From: Paenibacillus sp. 1_12 | Lineage (GTDB): Bacteria; Bacillota; Bacilli; Paenibacillales; NBRC-103111 | Assembly (NCBI RefSeq): GCF_900114475.1 | Contig: NZ_FOTE01000012.1 | Span: 1-64,000 of the forward strand | Reading direction: 5' to 3' | DNA: 64,000 nt | Part shown: positions 26,707-36,579 of the stretch, piece after piece | How the letters are laid out: every line of letters begins with the position of its first letter | Position numbering within the stretch: the first letter of the stretch is position 1 | Position numbers and translations under genes: made by a program | The notes under the pieces: generated by a model | Databases searched by the model: none | Seen by the model: only the letters and a program-made list of their open reading frames with translations | Told to the model about the DNA's origin: nothing

Positions 26707-27909
26707 TTACGCTTCCTGTGAATGCGGGGAAGCCGATTTACTTTGGGACCATACCGCAGCGCCTGCCGAACAAAGCAGCAGCAGTCCGGTCACCCAAAAT
26801 ACACTGTGTATTGAGAAAATACCGCTGATATATCCCCCTACGAGAGGCCCCAGCATGCCTCCCAGCATACTCGCCGTCTGATTAAGCCCAAATGCCCTTC
26901 CACGAAAATCTACCGGTGTTGTTCGTATTACAAGGCCGTTCAACGCCGGGAACACCGCACAGAAAAAGGCTCCATATACAAAACGGATAACAGAAAAACC
27001 CCAAATCCCATGGAACAGCACCTGCGCCAGATTCCCAAGTCCTCCAGCGATCAGACCAATGATCAAAACTTTATGAAAGCCCACTTTGTCGGCCAGCTTG
27101 CCCCACCGCGAAGCAAACAGAATACCGGCAATACCAACGAGCGAGAACACAATGCCTGCCATCAATGATGCATTTTTCACCGAGCCCCCGATTTGTACAA
27201 TGTACAGAGGCAGCACGGGTTCAATAGTCATGATCGAGAACTGTGTAATCAGCGTAATGCCCAGCAGAGTTAAAAAGGGCCGGTTCTGTATAGCCATACG
27301 CATGGACCCTGCAATCGAGCTGCGCTCCTTGCTCCGAACCACCTTCTCTTCCTTTACCCATATCAATACCAGCAAAGCACTCATCAGCACCAGTACCCCA
27401 GCACTTGCAAAAGCTACCCGGCTATCGAATAAATTGGCAATAACGCCCCCGAGCAGCGGCCCTATAATGCCTCCTGTTGCCGTTGAAGTGGATATCGTGG
27501 CCATTGCATAGCCAACCTTGTCTTCGGGTGTATTCGTCCCAATCAAGGCGATTGAACCCGGAATAAACCCACTGAGCAGCCCCTGTAAAATACGAAGCCC
27601 CAGCAGCTCGTATGGATTCGTCACCAACGAGGTCAATAAATAAATCACACAGAGCACAAAACCGGCACGTACGATCATCGGTTTTCGTCCGTACTTGTCA
27701 CCCATTGCCCCCCAAAAAGGTGAAGCAATAGCACCTGCCAAAAAAGCGGAACTGAATATGAGCCCTGACCACATTTCAATATGATCATGAACACCAATAT
27801 GTAGCAGGAACAGCGGTAAGAAAGGAATTACCATCGAAAAACTGGCCGATGTAATAAAACACCCAACCCATAGAAGCCATAAATTCCGTTTCCACATTTC
27901 CACTTGCAT
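26707..27909 (-). CDS. MFS multidrug-type exporter
   Basis: A 400-residue transporter with about 12 hydrophobic segments, motif A (GAMGDKYGRKPMI) in the 2-3 loop, and the antiporter motif C-like segment GGIIGPLLGG in helix 5. This is the DHA1 drug:H+ antiporter pattern, near YttB and NorA. The substrate cannot be told. AAGGAG is 3 nt from the first ATG and 9 nt from a GTG two codons on; the latter is plausible. No terminator follows before the convergent gene ends. Confidence 0.9.
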   Translation of the reverse strand: MQVEMWKRNLWLLWVGCFITSASFSMVIPFLPLFLLHIGVHDHIEMWSGLIFSSAFLAGAIASPFWGAMGDKYGRKPMIVRAGFVLCVIYLLTSLVTNPYELLGLRILQGLLSGFIPGSIALIGTNTPEDKVGYAMATISTSTATGGIIGPLLGGVIANLFDSRVAFASAGVLVLMSALLVLIWVKEEKVVRSKERSSIAGSMRMAIQNRPFLTLLGITLITQFSIMTIEPVLPLYIVQIGGSVKNASLMAGIVFSLVGIAGILFASRWGKLADKVGFHKVLIIGLIAGGLGNLAQVLFHGIWGFSVIRFVYGAFFCAVFPALNGLVIRTTPVDFRGRAFGLNQTASMLGGMLGPLVGGYISGIFSIHSVFWVTGLLLLCSAGAAVWSQSKSASPHSQEA

Positions 27910-28078
27910 TCACTCCTTAATGCCCAATCGTGTTAGATAGCTCCCATCGCATTGTACAGACCCATCTTCATAAATATTTAATAAAGCAATGGTAGCACTC
28001 CAATACGGGTGTGTAAACCTTTGTTCATCGAGATCTCAAGAATGAGAAGCTCAATATACCGCAGCTCTATAAAGCAAA

Positions 28079-28113
28079 CAAGCTCTCCTGCTGCCAAGGC
28101 CCAGGAAAGCTTG
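28079..28113 (-). terminator. Terminator after the aldo/keto reductase gene
   Basis: CAAGCTCTCCTG (28079-28090) pairs with CAGGAAAGCTTG (28102-28113) with one mismatch. On the minus strand TTTGCTTT follows. The rest of 27910-28216 shows no gene. Confidence 0.65.
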
Positions 28114-28216
28114 TAATCCATATCTATGCCTGTCAATAATCAATTCTATGGGAAAAGGGCGATTCCGCCAAAACTAAGAAACAGACAAAATACAAAGACG
28201 AACGCCTTCTTCTCTG

Positions 28217-29236
28217 TTAGCTTAACCGGGTAACCATGGGTGCGCGGCCTCTTCTTTGCTGGTTCTCTGCAGCTAAATCATATGGATAGCTGACAGGCAA
28301 TTCACTGACATCGTCCAAACGAGTGATCTGCTCTTCCGTTAAGTACCAGCCGCTGCCGCCCAGATTATCTTCCAACTGCTCCACATTGCGTGCGCCAATA
28401 ATCGGAGCTGTAATGACATTGCGGCTCAACATCCAGTTCAGCGCAACCTGAGCCGGAGACTTATCGGCTTCTTCTGCAATGGCATGCAAAGTATCGATAA
28501 TATCCCAAGTAAATTCATTGTTATAACGATCCCATACTTCCTTATTGGTTCCTACCCGAGTATTCTCCTGAGGCTGCTGTCCCCGTCGAAACTTGCCACT
28601 CAACCATCCGCCACGCAGCGGACTCCAAGGGATTACGCCAATACCTTCATGCGCACAAAGCGGCAGCAGCTCGTACTCTGTTGCACGGCAAAGCAGATTA
28701 TATTGCGGCTGAAGACTGACAAAAGTTTCCCAACCATTTTGGCGGCTCGTATAAATCGCCTTTTGCAGCTGCCACGCCCGTAAATTACTGGCCCCAATAT
28801 AGCGAACCACACCTTTGCGAACCAAATCGTTCAGCGTGCTCAACGTTTCCTCCAGCGGTGTTAACAAATCCCAGGCATGAATCTGATATAAGTCAATGTA
28901 GTCTGTACCCAGACGCTTCAAGCTATCCTCCACAGAGGCTAAAATATGCTTGCGGCTCAATCCGTTGTCGTTATGTCCCTCTCCCATCGGAAAACGGACC
29001 TTGGTGGCAATCACATAGTCGTCCCGTTTATGACCACGCAGCCAATTCCCAACGATCTCCTCCGATGCACCCTGCGAGTATACATTAGCTGTGTCTATAA
29101 AATTCCCGCCTACCTCAGCAAAACGATCCATCATCCGAAAACTTTCTTCCTGATTCGCAGTTGCTCCAAAGGTCATAGAGCCCAAGCATAATTCACTAAC
29201 CCGTAAACCGGTTTTACCCAAAGAACGCACATTCAT
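28217..29236 (-). CDS. Aldo/keto reductase
   Basis: An NADPH-dependent TIM-barrel oxidoreductase of 339 residues. Catalytic residues fit the family: Asp in FIDTANVYS with Tyr of YS, Lys in IATKVRFP and His in YQIHAWD. The C-terminal cofactor loop has [15 protein letters not shown]. It resembles the YqkF/GSP69 and Kv-beta-like group. The ATG at 29236 has AAGGAGG 8 nt upstream; the longer frame adds 23 residues without a site. The substrate is unknown. Confidence 0.92.
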   Translation of the reverse strand: MNVRSLGKTGLRVSELCLGSMTFGATANQEESFRMMDRFAEVGGNFIDTANVYSQGASEEIVGNWLRGHKRDDYVIATKVRFPMGEGHNDNGLSRKHILASVEDSLKRLGTDYIDLYQIHAWDLLTPLEETLSTLNDLVRKGVVRYIGASNLRAWQLQKAIYTSRQNGWETFVSLQPQYNLLCRATEYELLPLCAHEGIGVIPWSPLRGGWLSGKFRRGQQPQENTRVGTNKEVWDRYNNEFTWDIIDTLHAIAEEADKSPAQVALNWMLSRNVITAPIIGARNVEQLEDNLGGSGWYLTEEQITRLDDVSELPVSYPYDLAAENQQRRGRAPMVTRLS

Positions 29237-29449
29237 CGATAATTCCTCCTTAGAGTTTTGCTTTAGCAAACTGGCTGCGAAAACGATACTGTGTTTCCTT
29301 GGCAACCCTTATATGCAAGACATTTTTCGATTATGCAGACCATTTTCATAAGTGACACTATGTCCATTATAGAAATGTTTTGTATTTTCCGAAAGGGCTT
29401 ACAATAGATTAACCTAGTAGTCTTGGGGTAAGTATGCTCCCTGTATAGG

Positions 29450-30277
29450 TTACAGGTACGGCTCTACGATGCGTTGAATTCGCCCCAGCCCTTCCCACAT
29501 ATCACCGGGTCCATCATAAATCAGCACGATCGCACAGTTGCTGCCTGCAGCACGTACCGTTTCCAGGCAGCTGCGAAATTCCGCCTCATCCGGCATGCCC
29601 TGCTCATCATATTGGGCTTTGGCATGGACAGAAACGCTGTAAGGCAGGATCATGCTAAACTCCTCGTACTTGGTAGGCAGCTTGAAATTACCAAAATCCG
29701 TAATCATGCCGACTCGATCACCGAGATGCTCAAGAAGCTGGATACAGCTGGCTCCGGTTGAGGTGAGTAAACGGAAATTTTCAGTAACCACACGGACACC
29801 TTTACCTGATGCATACTCCGCCAGCTCCAACAACGAAGCTGCGGACTGCCCAATCGCTTGTTCGTCTGTAGGCATAGCATCGCCAGCAATTACACGTATT
29901 TGCTTCGCTCCGGCACCCGCTGCGATATCGATCCAATTGCGTATTAAATTAAAATCAGCTTCCCGCCGTGTTACATCCTGTGCAGTTAAATCTCCGTAAT
30001 CCAACAACAAGGTATCAAACGAGATTCCAGCCGTAATAAACGCCTGACGTAATCTTTCTAAATATTCAGGCTCCGTCGAAGGAAAATGAAAATGACATAC
30101 TTCCAAGGCTTGGTATCCCCGTTGTGCGGCTTCTGCAGGTAATTCAAGCAAACTCAAAACTTGCGGTTGCTCCTGTTCCTTCACCTGATGTGTACCTTTT
30201 TCATCATCCCAAACAGTCCAACGAAGCGGTCCCAGCAGACGGTGCAAACTCCATGTACTTACGGATAAGTATGACAT
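29450..30277 (-). CDS. Sugar phosphate isomerase/epimerase-like protein
   Basis: A 275-residue TIM-barrel protein of the xylose-isomerase-like superfamily: LPAEAAQRGYQALEVCHFHFPS near the start, VVTENFR, MITDFGNFKLP and SVHAKAQYDEQG give the usual Glu, Asp, His and Glu metal ligands. No sugar catabolic operon is adjacent, so the substrate is unknown. GAGGGAGG lies about 9 nt before the ATG. It ends about 210 bp from the aldo/keto reductase start on the same strand, and the two may be co-regulated. Confidence 0.83.
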   Translation of the reverse strand: MSYLSVSTWSLHRLLGPLRWTVWDDEKGTHQVKEQEQPQVLSLLELPAEAAQRGYQALEVCHFHFPSTEPEYLERLRQAFITAGISFDTLLLDYGDLTAQDVTRREADFNLIRNWIDIAAGAGAKQIRVIAGDAMPTDEQAIGQSAASLLELAEYASGKGVRVVTENFRLLTSTGASCIQLLEHLGDRVGMITDFGNFKLPTKYEEFSMILPYSVSVHAKAQYDEQGMPDEAEFRSCLETVRAAGSNCAIVLIYDGPGDMWEGLGRIQRIVEPYL

Positions 30278-30469
30278 TCAACCATTTCCTCCCTCAAGTC
30301 ATTCAAACGCTTTCATCATAACATAACCGTGGAAGGGGCGCGACACCTGCAACCATTCTCTGTCAGCAGCTTCGGTTCATTCCACTTAACAAAGGGTATG
30401 TATACCATGCAAGGTAAAATGATTTGGACAGCCTGATAAGGATCGTTCAAATCTACGAAAGGAGAGATC

Positions 30470-30892
30470 ATGATGGGATCACCGTATACGGCTCATGTCA
30501 CATCACATGGCGGAAGAAACGGCTTTGTTCGTACGTCAGACGGTCAATTCGATCTAAAATTGGGTACACCTAACGAGGGCGAAGCCGCAGGCACGAACCC
30601 AGAGCAGCTATTTGGGGCGGCTTATGCCGCATGTTTTCACAGTGCTCTTAAGAGCATAGCTAAAAGCAAAAACATCGATGCATCCAACTCCCAGGTTACC
30701 GCACATGTAACACTTCACAGCGAAGGTACTCATTACCATTTATCTGTTGAAATGGAGGTAACCGTCCCAAGTCTTGAAGAAGCCCAGGTCATGGAGCTTG
30801 CGGAGGCCGCCCACAAGGTTTGCCCTTATTCCAAGGCGACCCGCGGCAATATAGAAGTAACCTTAAAAGCCCGGACTCCCGCACAAAAATAA
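30470..30892 (+). CDS. ohr: Organic hydroperoxide resistance protein, Ohr/OsmC family
   Basis: A 140-residue thiol peroxidase that reduces organic hydroperoxides. The two redox cysteines are in AACFHSALKS (about 55) and HKVCPYSKATRGN (about 118), the Ohr arrangement. The conserved Arg of the N-terminal strand is present. GGAGAG lies 3 nt from ATG 30470 and 6 nt from ATG 30473, so the true start may be the second Met. No OhrR repressor gene is adjacent. It shares a bidirectional terminator with odhB. Confidence 0.93.
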   Translation: MMGSPYTAHVTSHGGRNGFVRTSDGQFDLKLGTPNEGEAAGTNPEQLFGAAYAACFHSALKSIAKSKNIDASNSQVTAHVTLHSEGTHYHLSVEMEVTVPSLEEAQVMELAEAAHKVCPYSKATRGNIEVTLKARTPAQK

Positions 30893-30950
30893 ACCCAAAT
30901 ATTCCCATTAGTAACAGGTAACCTATACCCGAAGATACCCTGAAAATCAC

Positions 30951-30988
30951 AAAAACCGTTCAGAGCACTGCTGCTCTAAACGGTTTTT
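30951..30988. terminator. Bidirectional terminator between ohr and odhB
   Basis: AAAAACCGTT and AGAGCA pair with TGCTCT and AACGGTTTTT. Both sides end in a T-run on their own strand. Confidence 0.9.
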
Positions 30989-31038
30989 GCTTGTTGTGAA
31001 ATTGTTGTGGACAGAGCTTGCCCCTCAAGACTGCAGGA

Positions 31039-32361
31039 TTAGCCCTCCAGCAGCAATGCTTCTGGATCTTCAAGCAGCTGCTTGATCGTCACTAGAAAAC
31101 GTACCGCTTCACTGCCGTCAACGATCCGATGATCGTAAGAAAGCGCCAAATACATCATTGGACGGTTCTCGATTCCATCCACGCCAACTGCTACCGGACG
31201 TCTTTGGATCGTATGCATCCCCAGAATACCAACCTGTGGTGTATTCAAAATCGGTGTCGACAAAAGCGAGCCGAATACGCCTCCGTTCGTAATTGTGAAC
31301 GTACCGCCCTGCAAATCAGCAAGTGATAGTTTGTTGTCGCGTGCTTTTACAGCCAGTTCACCGATATTCCGTTCAATCTCAGCGAAGCTCAACCGATCGG
31401 CGTCACGTACTACCGGAACGACCAGACCTTCCTTCGCTCCTACGGCGATACCGATATCATAATATTTTTTAACGAGAATATCTTCCCCTTCGATCTCTGC
31501 ATTCAGCAGAGGGAAAGATTTCAACGCTCCAACGACCGCTTTGGTGAAGAATGACATAAAGCCGAGGCCTACATCATGCTTCTCCTGAAACGATTGTTTG
31601 CGACGTTTGCGGACATCCATAATCGCCGTCATATCAACTTCGTTAAACGTAGTCAGCATGGCAGCCGTACGCTGTGCTTCCACCAGTCGGTTGGCGATTG
31701 TAACCCGGCGTCTGGACATTTTCTTCCGTTCGGTCGGTTTCGAGGCATCTACAGCTGCGCTCTCAACAACAGCACGCTTCTCAGCCTGCACCTGTGGACG
31801 CTGTGAGGCCTGCGGCGCACTGCTTGATGACGCTGCAGATGAGTAAGCTTCTACTTCACTGCGTGAAACTCGATTAGCATCTATTCCACTTGTGGAGCGC
31901 ACTTGATTGAGGTCGATTCCGCGTTCTCTGGCCAGTTTGCGCACAGATGGTGAAGCTGTAAATGGACCTTCCTCATTTTCTTCGGAGGAAGCGCCGTTAT
32001 TGGCTGCACTTGCGGAGGCTTGAGCAGCTTGGTTTGGAGCTGAGTTGGTTTGCTGACCCGAATCGGAAGCCGCGGCGGCTGGCTGTTGTGCAGAAGGCGA
32101 CTGCACTTCTGCTGCTTGAGCACTGCCTTGGCCTGCGCTGATCACCCCAACGCTCTCGCCTACCTGTACAGTCTCACCGGCTTGTCTGTTAATTTTTTGC
32201 AGAATGCCATCAGCCTCTGCATTGATTTCCAAATTCACTTTATCGGTTTCCAATTCAAGCAGCAGATCGCCGAATTTAACGGAATCCCCTTCTTTTTTCA
32301 TCCAAGAAGAAATCGTACCTTCCGTGATGGATTCTCCCAATGCTGGTATTTTAATATCCAT
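31039..32361 (-). CDS. odhB: 2-oxoglutarate dehydrogenase E2, dihydrolipoyl succinyltransferase
   Basis: The E2 core of the 2-oxoglutarate dehydrogenase complex. The lipoyl domain (1-75) has the lipoylated Lys in [12 protein letters not shown] flexible Ala/Gln/Ser linker follows, then the E3-binding domain (about 134-170; [15 protein letters not shown]), a second linker and the catalytic domain with [16 protein letters not shown]. Its 440 residues are slightly more than in B. subtilis (417), mainly from linkers. It lies 71 bp downstream of odhA. GGGAGG lies 11 nt before the ATG. Confidence 0.97.
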   Translation of the reverse strand: MDIKIPALGESITEGTISSWMKKEGDSVKFGDLLLELETDKVNLEINAEADGILQKINRQAGETVQVGESVGVISAGQGSAQAAEVQSPSAQQPAAAASDSGQQTNSAPNQAAQASASAANNGASSEENEEGPFTASPSVRKLARERGIDLNQVRSTSGIDANRVSRSEVEAYSSAASSSSAPQASQRPQVQAEKRAVVESAAVDASKPTERKKMSRRRVTIANRLVEAQRTAAMLTTFNEVDMTAIMDVRKRRKQSFQEKHDVGLGFMSFFTKAVVGALKSFPLLNAEIEGEDILVKKYYDIGIAVGAKEGLVVPVVRDADRLSFAEIERNIGELAVKARDNKLSLADLQGGTFTITNGGVFGSLLSTPILNTPQVGILGMHTIQRRPVAVGVDGIENRPMMYLALSYDHRIVDGSEAVRFLVTIKQLLEDPEALLLEG

Positions 32362-32432
32362 TGCAGCTAGCGCCTCCCGTATTTGTTGTACCTTTTTCTA
32401 TATAAAATGCTGAGCCGCGACCACTCCGCTTG

Positions 32433-35345
32433 TTATTTGCTTAAAGCCGCCTGCATCTCTTTATTAATCTCATTTGGCTTCAACGCTTCTGCAATGATGC
32501 GCTGCTGCTCGAAGCTGTGAACGTTCTGATAACCGCTGGCTGTACTTGCTCGATCCGGCCTGCCTACATGGCGTAATCTTGTTCCTTCTGGCAGCAACTC
32601 ACGAACGCGCGGCTCCATATAGGTCCATGCGCCCATGTTTTTGTTCTCTTCCTGAAGCCAAATGATTTCTTCCAGGTTGGAAAAGCGTTCAATAATCGCG
32701 GACAGCTCAGCTTTTGGAAATGGATAGAGCTGCTCGACACGTGCTACATGCAGCCATTCCAGATCTTTCTGATCAGCAATCGCATCCTCCAGATCAATCG
32801 CCACTTTCCCGCTGCATAGAATCAGACGTTTCACCTGATCCGGCTTTTTGCCGAGTCCGGTTTGCTCCAATACGCTTTGGAACGAGCCTTCACTGAAAGC
32901 AACTCCCGGTGAGGCCACCCGTTGATTACGAATCAGGCTTTTCGGAGCCATCAATATCAAAGGACGTGCATATTCGCTTTCGGTAATCGCAGCTTGACGT
33001 CTGAGCAGGTGGAAATATTGCGCCGCACTGGTCAAATTGGCTACAGTCCAGTTATCTTCTGCAGCATTCTGTAAAAACCGCTCCAGACGCGCGCTGGAAT
33101 GTTCAGGTCCTTGTCCTTCGGAGCCATGTGGCAGCATCACAATCAAGCTCGATTTTTGTGCCCATTTCATCCGTCCGGCTGAGATGAACTGATCGAATAT
33201 AACTTGACCCGCGTTGGCAAAATCACCATATTGAGCTTCCCAGATCACGAGAGTTTCCGGTGAAAATACATTGTATCCGTATTCGAACCCAAGCACCGAT
33301 GCTTCGGATAACGGACTGTTATGAACCGCAAATGAAGCCTTCGATTGCGGAATCTGATGCAAAGGAGAGTAGGTACTCCCTGTGACAGGATTATGCAGCA
33401 CCAAATGTCGATGGGCAAATGTTCCACGTTGGGAATCTTGGCCGCTTAGACGAATCGGCTTACCTTCAGCAAGAATAGTGGCAAAAGCCAATGTCTCAGC
33501 CAACGCCCAATCTACTTTTCCATCAGCATCCAACGCATTGGCACGGCGTTCCAAAATCCGCTGCAGCTTTGGATATACCTGAAAATCTGCTGGAAAATTC
33601 AATAATTCCTTATTGATAGCCTGCAGCTGTTCAAGCGGAACAGCGGTCGGAAGTGTTAGTGGGTTGACCACATCTCCAAGATGCTCGCTAAATTGGTTTT
33701 CTTTCCCATTGCCTTCATTGCTCTTAACCTGATCATAAGCATCCTGCATAACCTTCAGAGCATCCTGTTTCATCTTCGCCGCTTGTTCTTGTTCGACAAC
33801 ACCTTCGTTGTTGAGCTTACTCGCATAAATTTCACTTACGGTCGGATGTTTATGCACTTTATTGTACATAATGGGCTGTGTCGCTTCCGGATCATCGGTT
33901 TCGTTATGTCCATAACGGCGATATCCGACGAGGTCGATCAGAAAATCTTTTTTGAAGCGAATACGGTATTCGCTAGCTAATCGAATAGCCGCCACGCATG
34001 CCTCTGGATCATCAGCATTCACGTGAACGATTGGCATTTCAAAGCCTTTAGCCAAGTCGCTGGCATAATGAGTCGAGCGGGAATCTGAGCTCTCGGTCGT
34101 AAAGCCCAACCGATTGTTCGCAATAATATGGATCGTGCCCCCATTGCTGTAACCCGACAAATTATTGAAATTCAAGGTTTCAGCAACGACACCCTCACCT
34201 GGAAAAGCTGCATCGCCATGGATTAACACGGTTACGGCCTTGCTAACATCCTGCTTAGGAAATCCCGAATGGGTCCGATCATCCTGAGCAGCGCGCGTAA
34301 AGCCCTCTACAACCGGATTGACATATTCCAAATGGCTTGGATTGTTTGCCAGCATCAAACGTGTCTCGCCTTTCTCACCGTCCGTAACGGAACGATAAGC
34401 ACCCAAATGATATTTAACATCGCCTGTCCAGCCATAATTGATACCCACCGAACCCTCGGAAGGTATCAAATCCTTATTTGGTGAATGATGAAACTCGGAA
34501 AAAATCTTGCTATAGGGCTTGCCGAGTACGTGGGTAAGTACATTCAACCTGCCGCGGTGTGCCATTCCCATCAGAATATGGCTGGCTCCATCCTTTGTAA
34601 AACGGTTCACAATCTCATCAACAACAGGAACAAGAACATCCAGACCTTCAATGGAAAAGCGTTTTTGTCCCACAAAGGTTCTTTGCAGGAAATGCTCAAA
34701 CTGCTCCACTTGAATCAATCTCTTCAGTAGTGACTTACGCTCTTCTGGAGCAAGTGGAGAAGGCCATGTATTGGACTCTACTTGCTTGTTCAACCATTCG
34801 CGCTCCTCTTGCTCGTGGACGTGGCTGAATTCATAAGCAATCGTTTTCGTATAAATTTCACGTAGACGCTGAATCGCATCCCAGCCGCTTACGACCGCAC
34901 CCTGCGCATTTTCCCAAATCAGGGAAGCCGAAATTTCTTTTAAATCCGCTTCGGTCAGATCATAGGTAGCTGATTCCAAAATTCGCGTATCAGACGGTGC
35001 GCGTAAGCCCAAAGGATCGGTATCAGCAGCAAGATGACCATAAGTACGGATATTCCAAACCAGTCTGTCAGCAGCAACTACTTTTTTCATTAGTGTCAGC
35101 TGATCTTCCTGAGAGGCGCGTGATTGCGTTGGTGCTCCTGCCGAAACGTCTGCTGACTCTTGTCCAGCATGAAATACGGGCTCCGCTGGCGGCGCTCCAA
35201 AAAGATCGAACAGCTCCCGGAAAGTTGGCTCCACGGAATCAGGATCGATCACGTATTGATCGTATTGTTCGTACAGGTAACCCAGGTTGGGACCAAAGTA
35301 GGCCTCCCACGGCCCGCGCTTAGTTTCGCCAGGTGTCATTGACAT
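32433..35345 (-). CDS. odhA: 2-oxoglutarate dehydrogenase E1 component
   Basis: The thiamine-diphosphate decarboxylase of the TCA cycle complex, 970 residues. The N-terminal peripheral segment (GPWEAYFGPNLGYLYEQY) is followed by the THDP domain (GMAHRGRLNVL, HGDAAFPGEGVVAETLN, NNRLGFTT), and the transketolase-type C-terminal half (LPHGSEGQGPEHSSARLERFLQ). The complex converts 2-oxoglutarate to succinyl-CoA with odhB and a lipoamide dehydrogenase encoded elsewhere. The first ATG has GGAGAG only 2 nt away; ATG at 35339 has 8-nt spacing. Confidence 0.97.
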   Translation of the reverse strand: MSMTPGETKRGPWEAYFGPNLGYLYEQYDQYVIDPDSVEPTFRELFDLFGAPPAEPVFHAGQESADVSAGAPTQSRASQEDQLTLMKKVVAADRLVWNIRTYGHLAADTDPLGLRAPSDTRILESATYDLTEADLKEISASLIWENAQGAVVSGWDAIQRLREIYTKTIAYEFSHVHEQEEREWLNKQVESNTWPSPLAPEERKSLLKRLIQVEQFEHFLQRTFVGQKRFSIEGLDVLVPVVDEIVNRFTKDGASHILMGMAHRGRLNVLTHVLGKPYSKIFSEFHHSPNKDLIPSEGSVGINYGWTGDVKYHLGAYRSVTDGEKGETRLMLANNPSHLEYVNPVVEGFTRAAQDDRTHSGFPKQDVSKAVTVLIHGDAAFPGEGVVAETLNFNNLSGYSNGGTIHIIANNRLGFTTESSDSRSTHYASDLAKGFEMPIVHVNADDPEACVAAIRLASEYRIRFKKDFLIDLVGYRRYGHNETDDPEATQPIMYNKVHKHPTVSEIYASKLNNEGVVEQEQAAKMKQDALKVMQDAYDQVKSNEGNGKENQFSEHLGDVVNPLTLPTAVPLEQLQAINKELLNFPADFQVYPKLQRILERRANALDADGKVDWALAETLAFATILAEGKPIRLSGQDSQRGTFAHRHLVLHNPVTGSTYSPLHQIPQSKASFAVHNSPLSEASVLGFEYGYNVFSPETLVIWEAQYGDFANAGQVIFDQFISAGRMKWAQKSSLIVMLPHGSEGQGPEHSSARLERFLQNAAEDNWTVANLTSAAQYFHLLRRQAAITESEYARPLILMAPKSLIRNQRVASPGVAFSEGSFQSVLEQTGLGKKPDQVKRLILCSGKVAIDLEDAIADQKDLEWLHVARVEQLYPFPKAELSAIIERFSNLEEIIWLQEENKNMGAWTYMEPRVRELLPEGTRLRHVGRPDRASTASGYQNVHSFEQQRIIAEALKPNEINKEMQAALSK

Positions 35346-35669
35346 ATCTCTCCACTCTAATGTTTATTTGAAACAAACAGAAGCTTACTAAAAAAGACTC
35401 AATACCCTATATTAACCCCATATGAGGGAAGTTAATAACTCGGAACGCAGCAAAGCTTACTTATATTAAATTATAAGGATTATTTCCATATCGTAAATTG
35501 CTTAATTTATATTACACCAATCTAATACTGATATCAATTAGTACTGGATTTAGTTTCCATTTATTAACAAACATTCTGTTCAAGCAACTTCTTAAATTTT
35601 TACGCGTCTAATCTGTAAAGCAATATAGAAGCCGATGCGTCTTACTTATTAAGGTAGAGGGGCTGTCCC
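35346..35669. other. AT-rich divergent intergenic region
   Basis: About 320 bp between divergent odhA and the SanA-like gene. It is AT-rich, has no open frame of note and no strong hairpin. Promoters for both genes should be here, but no clear -35/-10 pair or CcpA-type cre site stands out. Confidence 0.5.
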
Positions 35670-36341
35670 ATGAAACGATTATTTAAAATCAGGCTGGTAC
35701 CGATGCTCTTGGTTATTCTAGCCCCAATCAGTTGGATTGTTGGCGTGGATGCTTACGTAAAAACCACAGCCTCGCGCTATATCTATCAAGTTCAGGATGC
35801 TCCGAAAACAGATGTGATACTCGTGCTGGGTGCAAGAGTGTACCCTAACGGGTCGGTTTCAGCCATTCTGGGTGACCGTCTGCAAGCTGCCTTAGAGCTG
35901 AAAGCTGCCGGTAAAGCGGATCGATTCCTGGTTAGCGGCGACCATGGAAAGGTCGATTATGACGAGGTGAATGCGATGCGCGTATTTTTGGAGGAACGGG
36001 ATGTGCAGCCTCAGGATATTTTTATGGACCATGCCGGTTTCAGCACTTATGAAAGCATGTATCGTGCGCGGGATATTTTCCAAGCCCAAAAGGTGCTGAT
36101 TGTTACCCAGCAGTATCATCTGATGCGCGCTGTTTATACAGCTCGCCAAATGGGATTGGACGCGTACGGAGTTGCATCGGACAAACAGGAATACCCAAAT
36201 ATGACTCGTAATCGGCTGCGCGAGGTGCTGGCCAGAAACAAGGATTTTGCCTATGTCAATCTGCTTAACCCCAAACCTACTCATCTCGGTAATCCGATTC
36301 CCATTACAACCGATGGACGATTGACCGCAAATGGACTGTAA
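35670..36341 (+). CDS. SanA/YdcF-like DUF218 membrane protein
   Basis: A 223-residue protein with one N-terminal membrane helix (about 10-27) and an extracellular DUF218 domain: DVILVLGARVYPNGSVSAILGDRLQAALEL, FLVSGDHG and VTQQYHLMRAVYTAR. In enteric bacteria SanA affects envelope permeability to vancomycin at high temperature; the activity is not known. The domain ends in a short tail NPKPTHLGNPIPI seen in this family. GAGGGG precedes the ATG. Confidence 0.87.
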   Translation: MKRLFKIRLVPMLLVILAPISWIVGVDAYVKTTASRYIYQVQDAPKTDVILVLGARVYPNGSVSAILGDRLQAALELKAAGKADRFLVSGDHGKVDYDEVNAMRVFLEERDVQPQDIFMDHAGFSTYESMYRARDIFQAQKVLIVTQQYHLMRAVYTARQMGLDAYGVASDKQEYPNMTRNRLREVLARNKDFAYVNLLNPKPTHLGNPIPITTDGRLTANGL

Positions 36342-36400
36342 CGTATTCCAATAAATGATGCTATGCATCCACTAAAATATGGTAAGAAAATTCACAACAC

Positions 36401-36430
36401 AAAAAGGCAGACCCAAGGGGCCTGCCTTCT
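36401..36430. terminator. Terminator between the SanA-like gene and ywhD
   Basis: AAGGCAG (36404-36410) pairs with CTGCCTT (36422-36428), with ACCCAAGGGGC between. On the minus strand AAGGCAG... is followed by TTTTTGTG, so it should work best leftward, though it sits after the rightward gene too. Confidence 0.6.
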
Positions 36431-36437
36431 TGCTGTC

Positions 36438-36458
36438 CTAGTATATGTTATATACTAG
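36438..36458. repeat. Perfect 9-bp palindrome
   Basis: CTAGTATAT and ATATACTAG flank a GTT loop. It has no T-run and lies in the gap between convergent genes. It might bind a dimeric protein; nothing further can be said. Confidence 0.5.
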
Positions 36459-36579
36459 CGTTCAGTATACAACCAACCCGCCTGCTTGCACAATGCGCTT
36501 CACATAATCGCCATAAATGAGCCGTAATCTTGCAGGGTTATCGTTCAACAAGCCCCATCCTATACAATCAAGCATGCTC

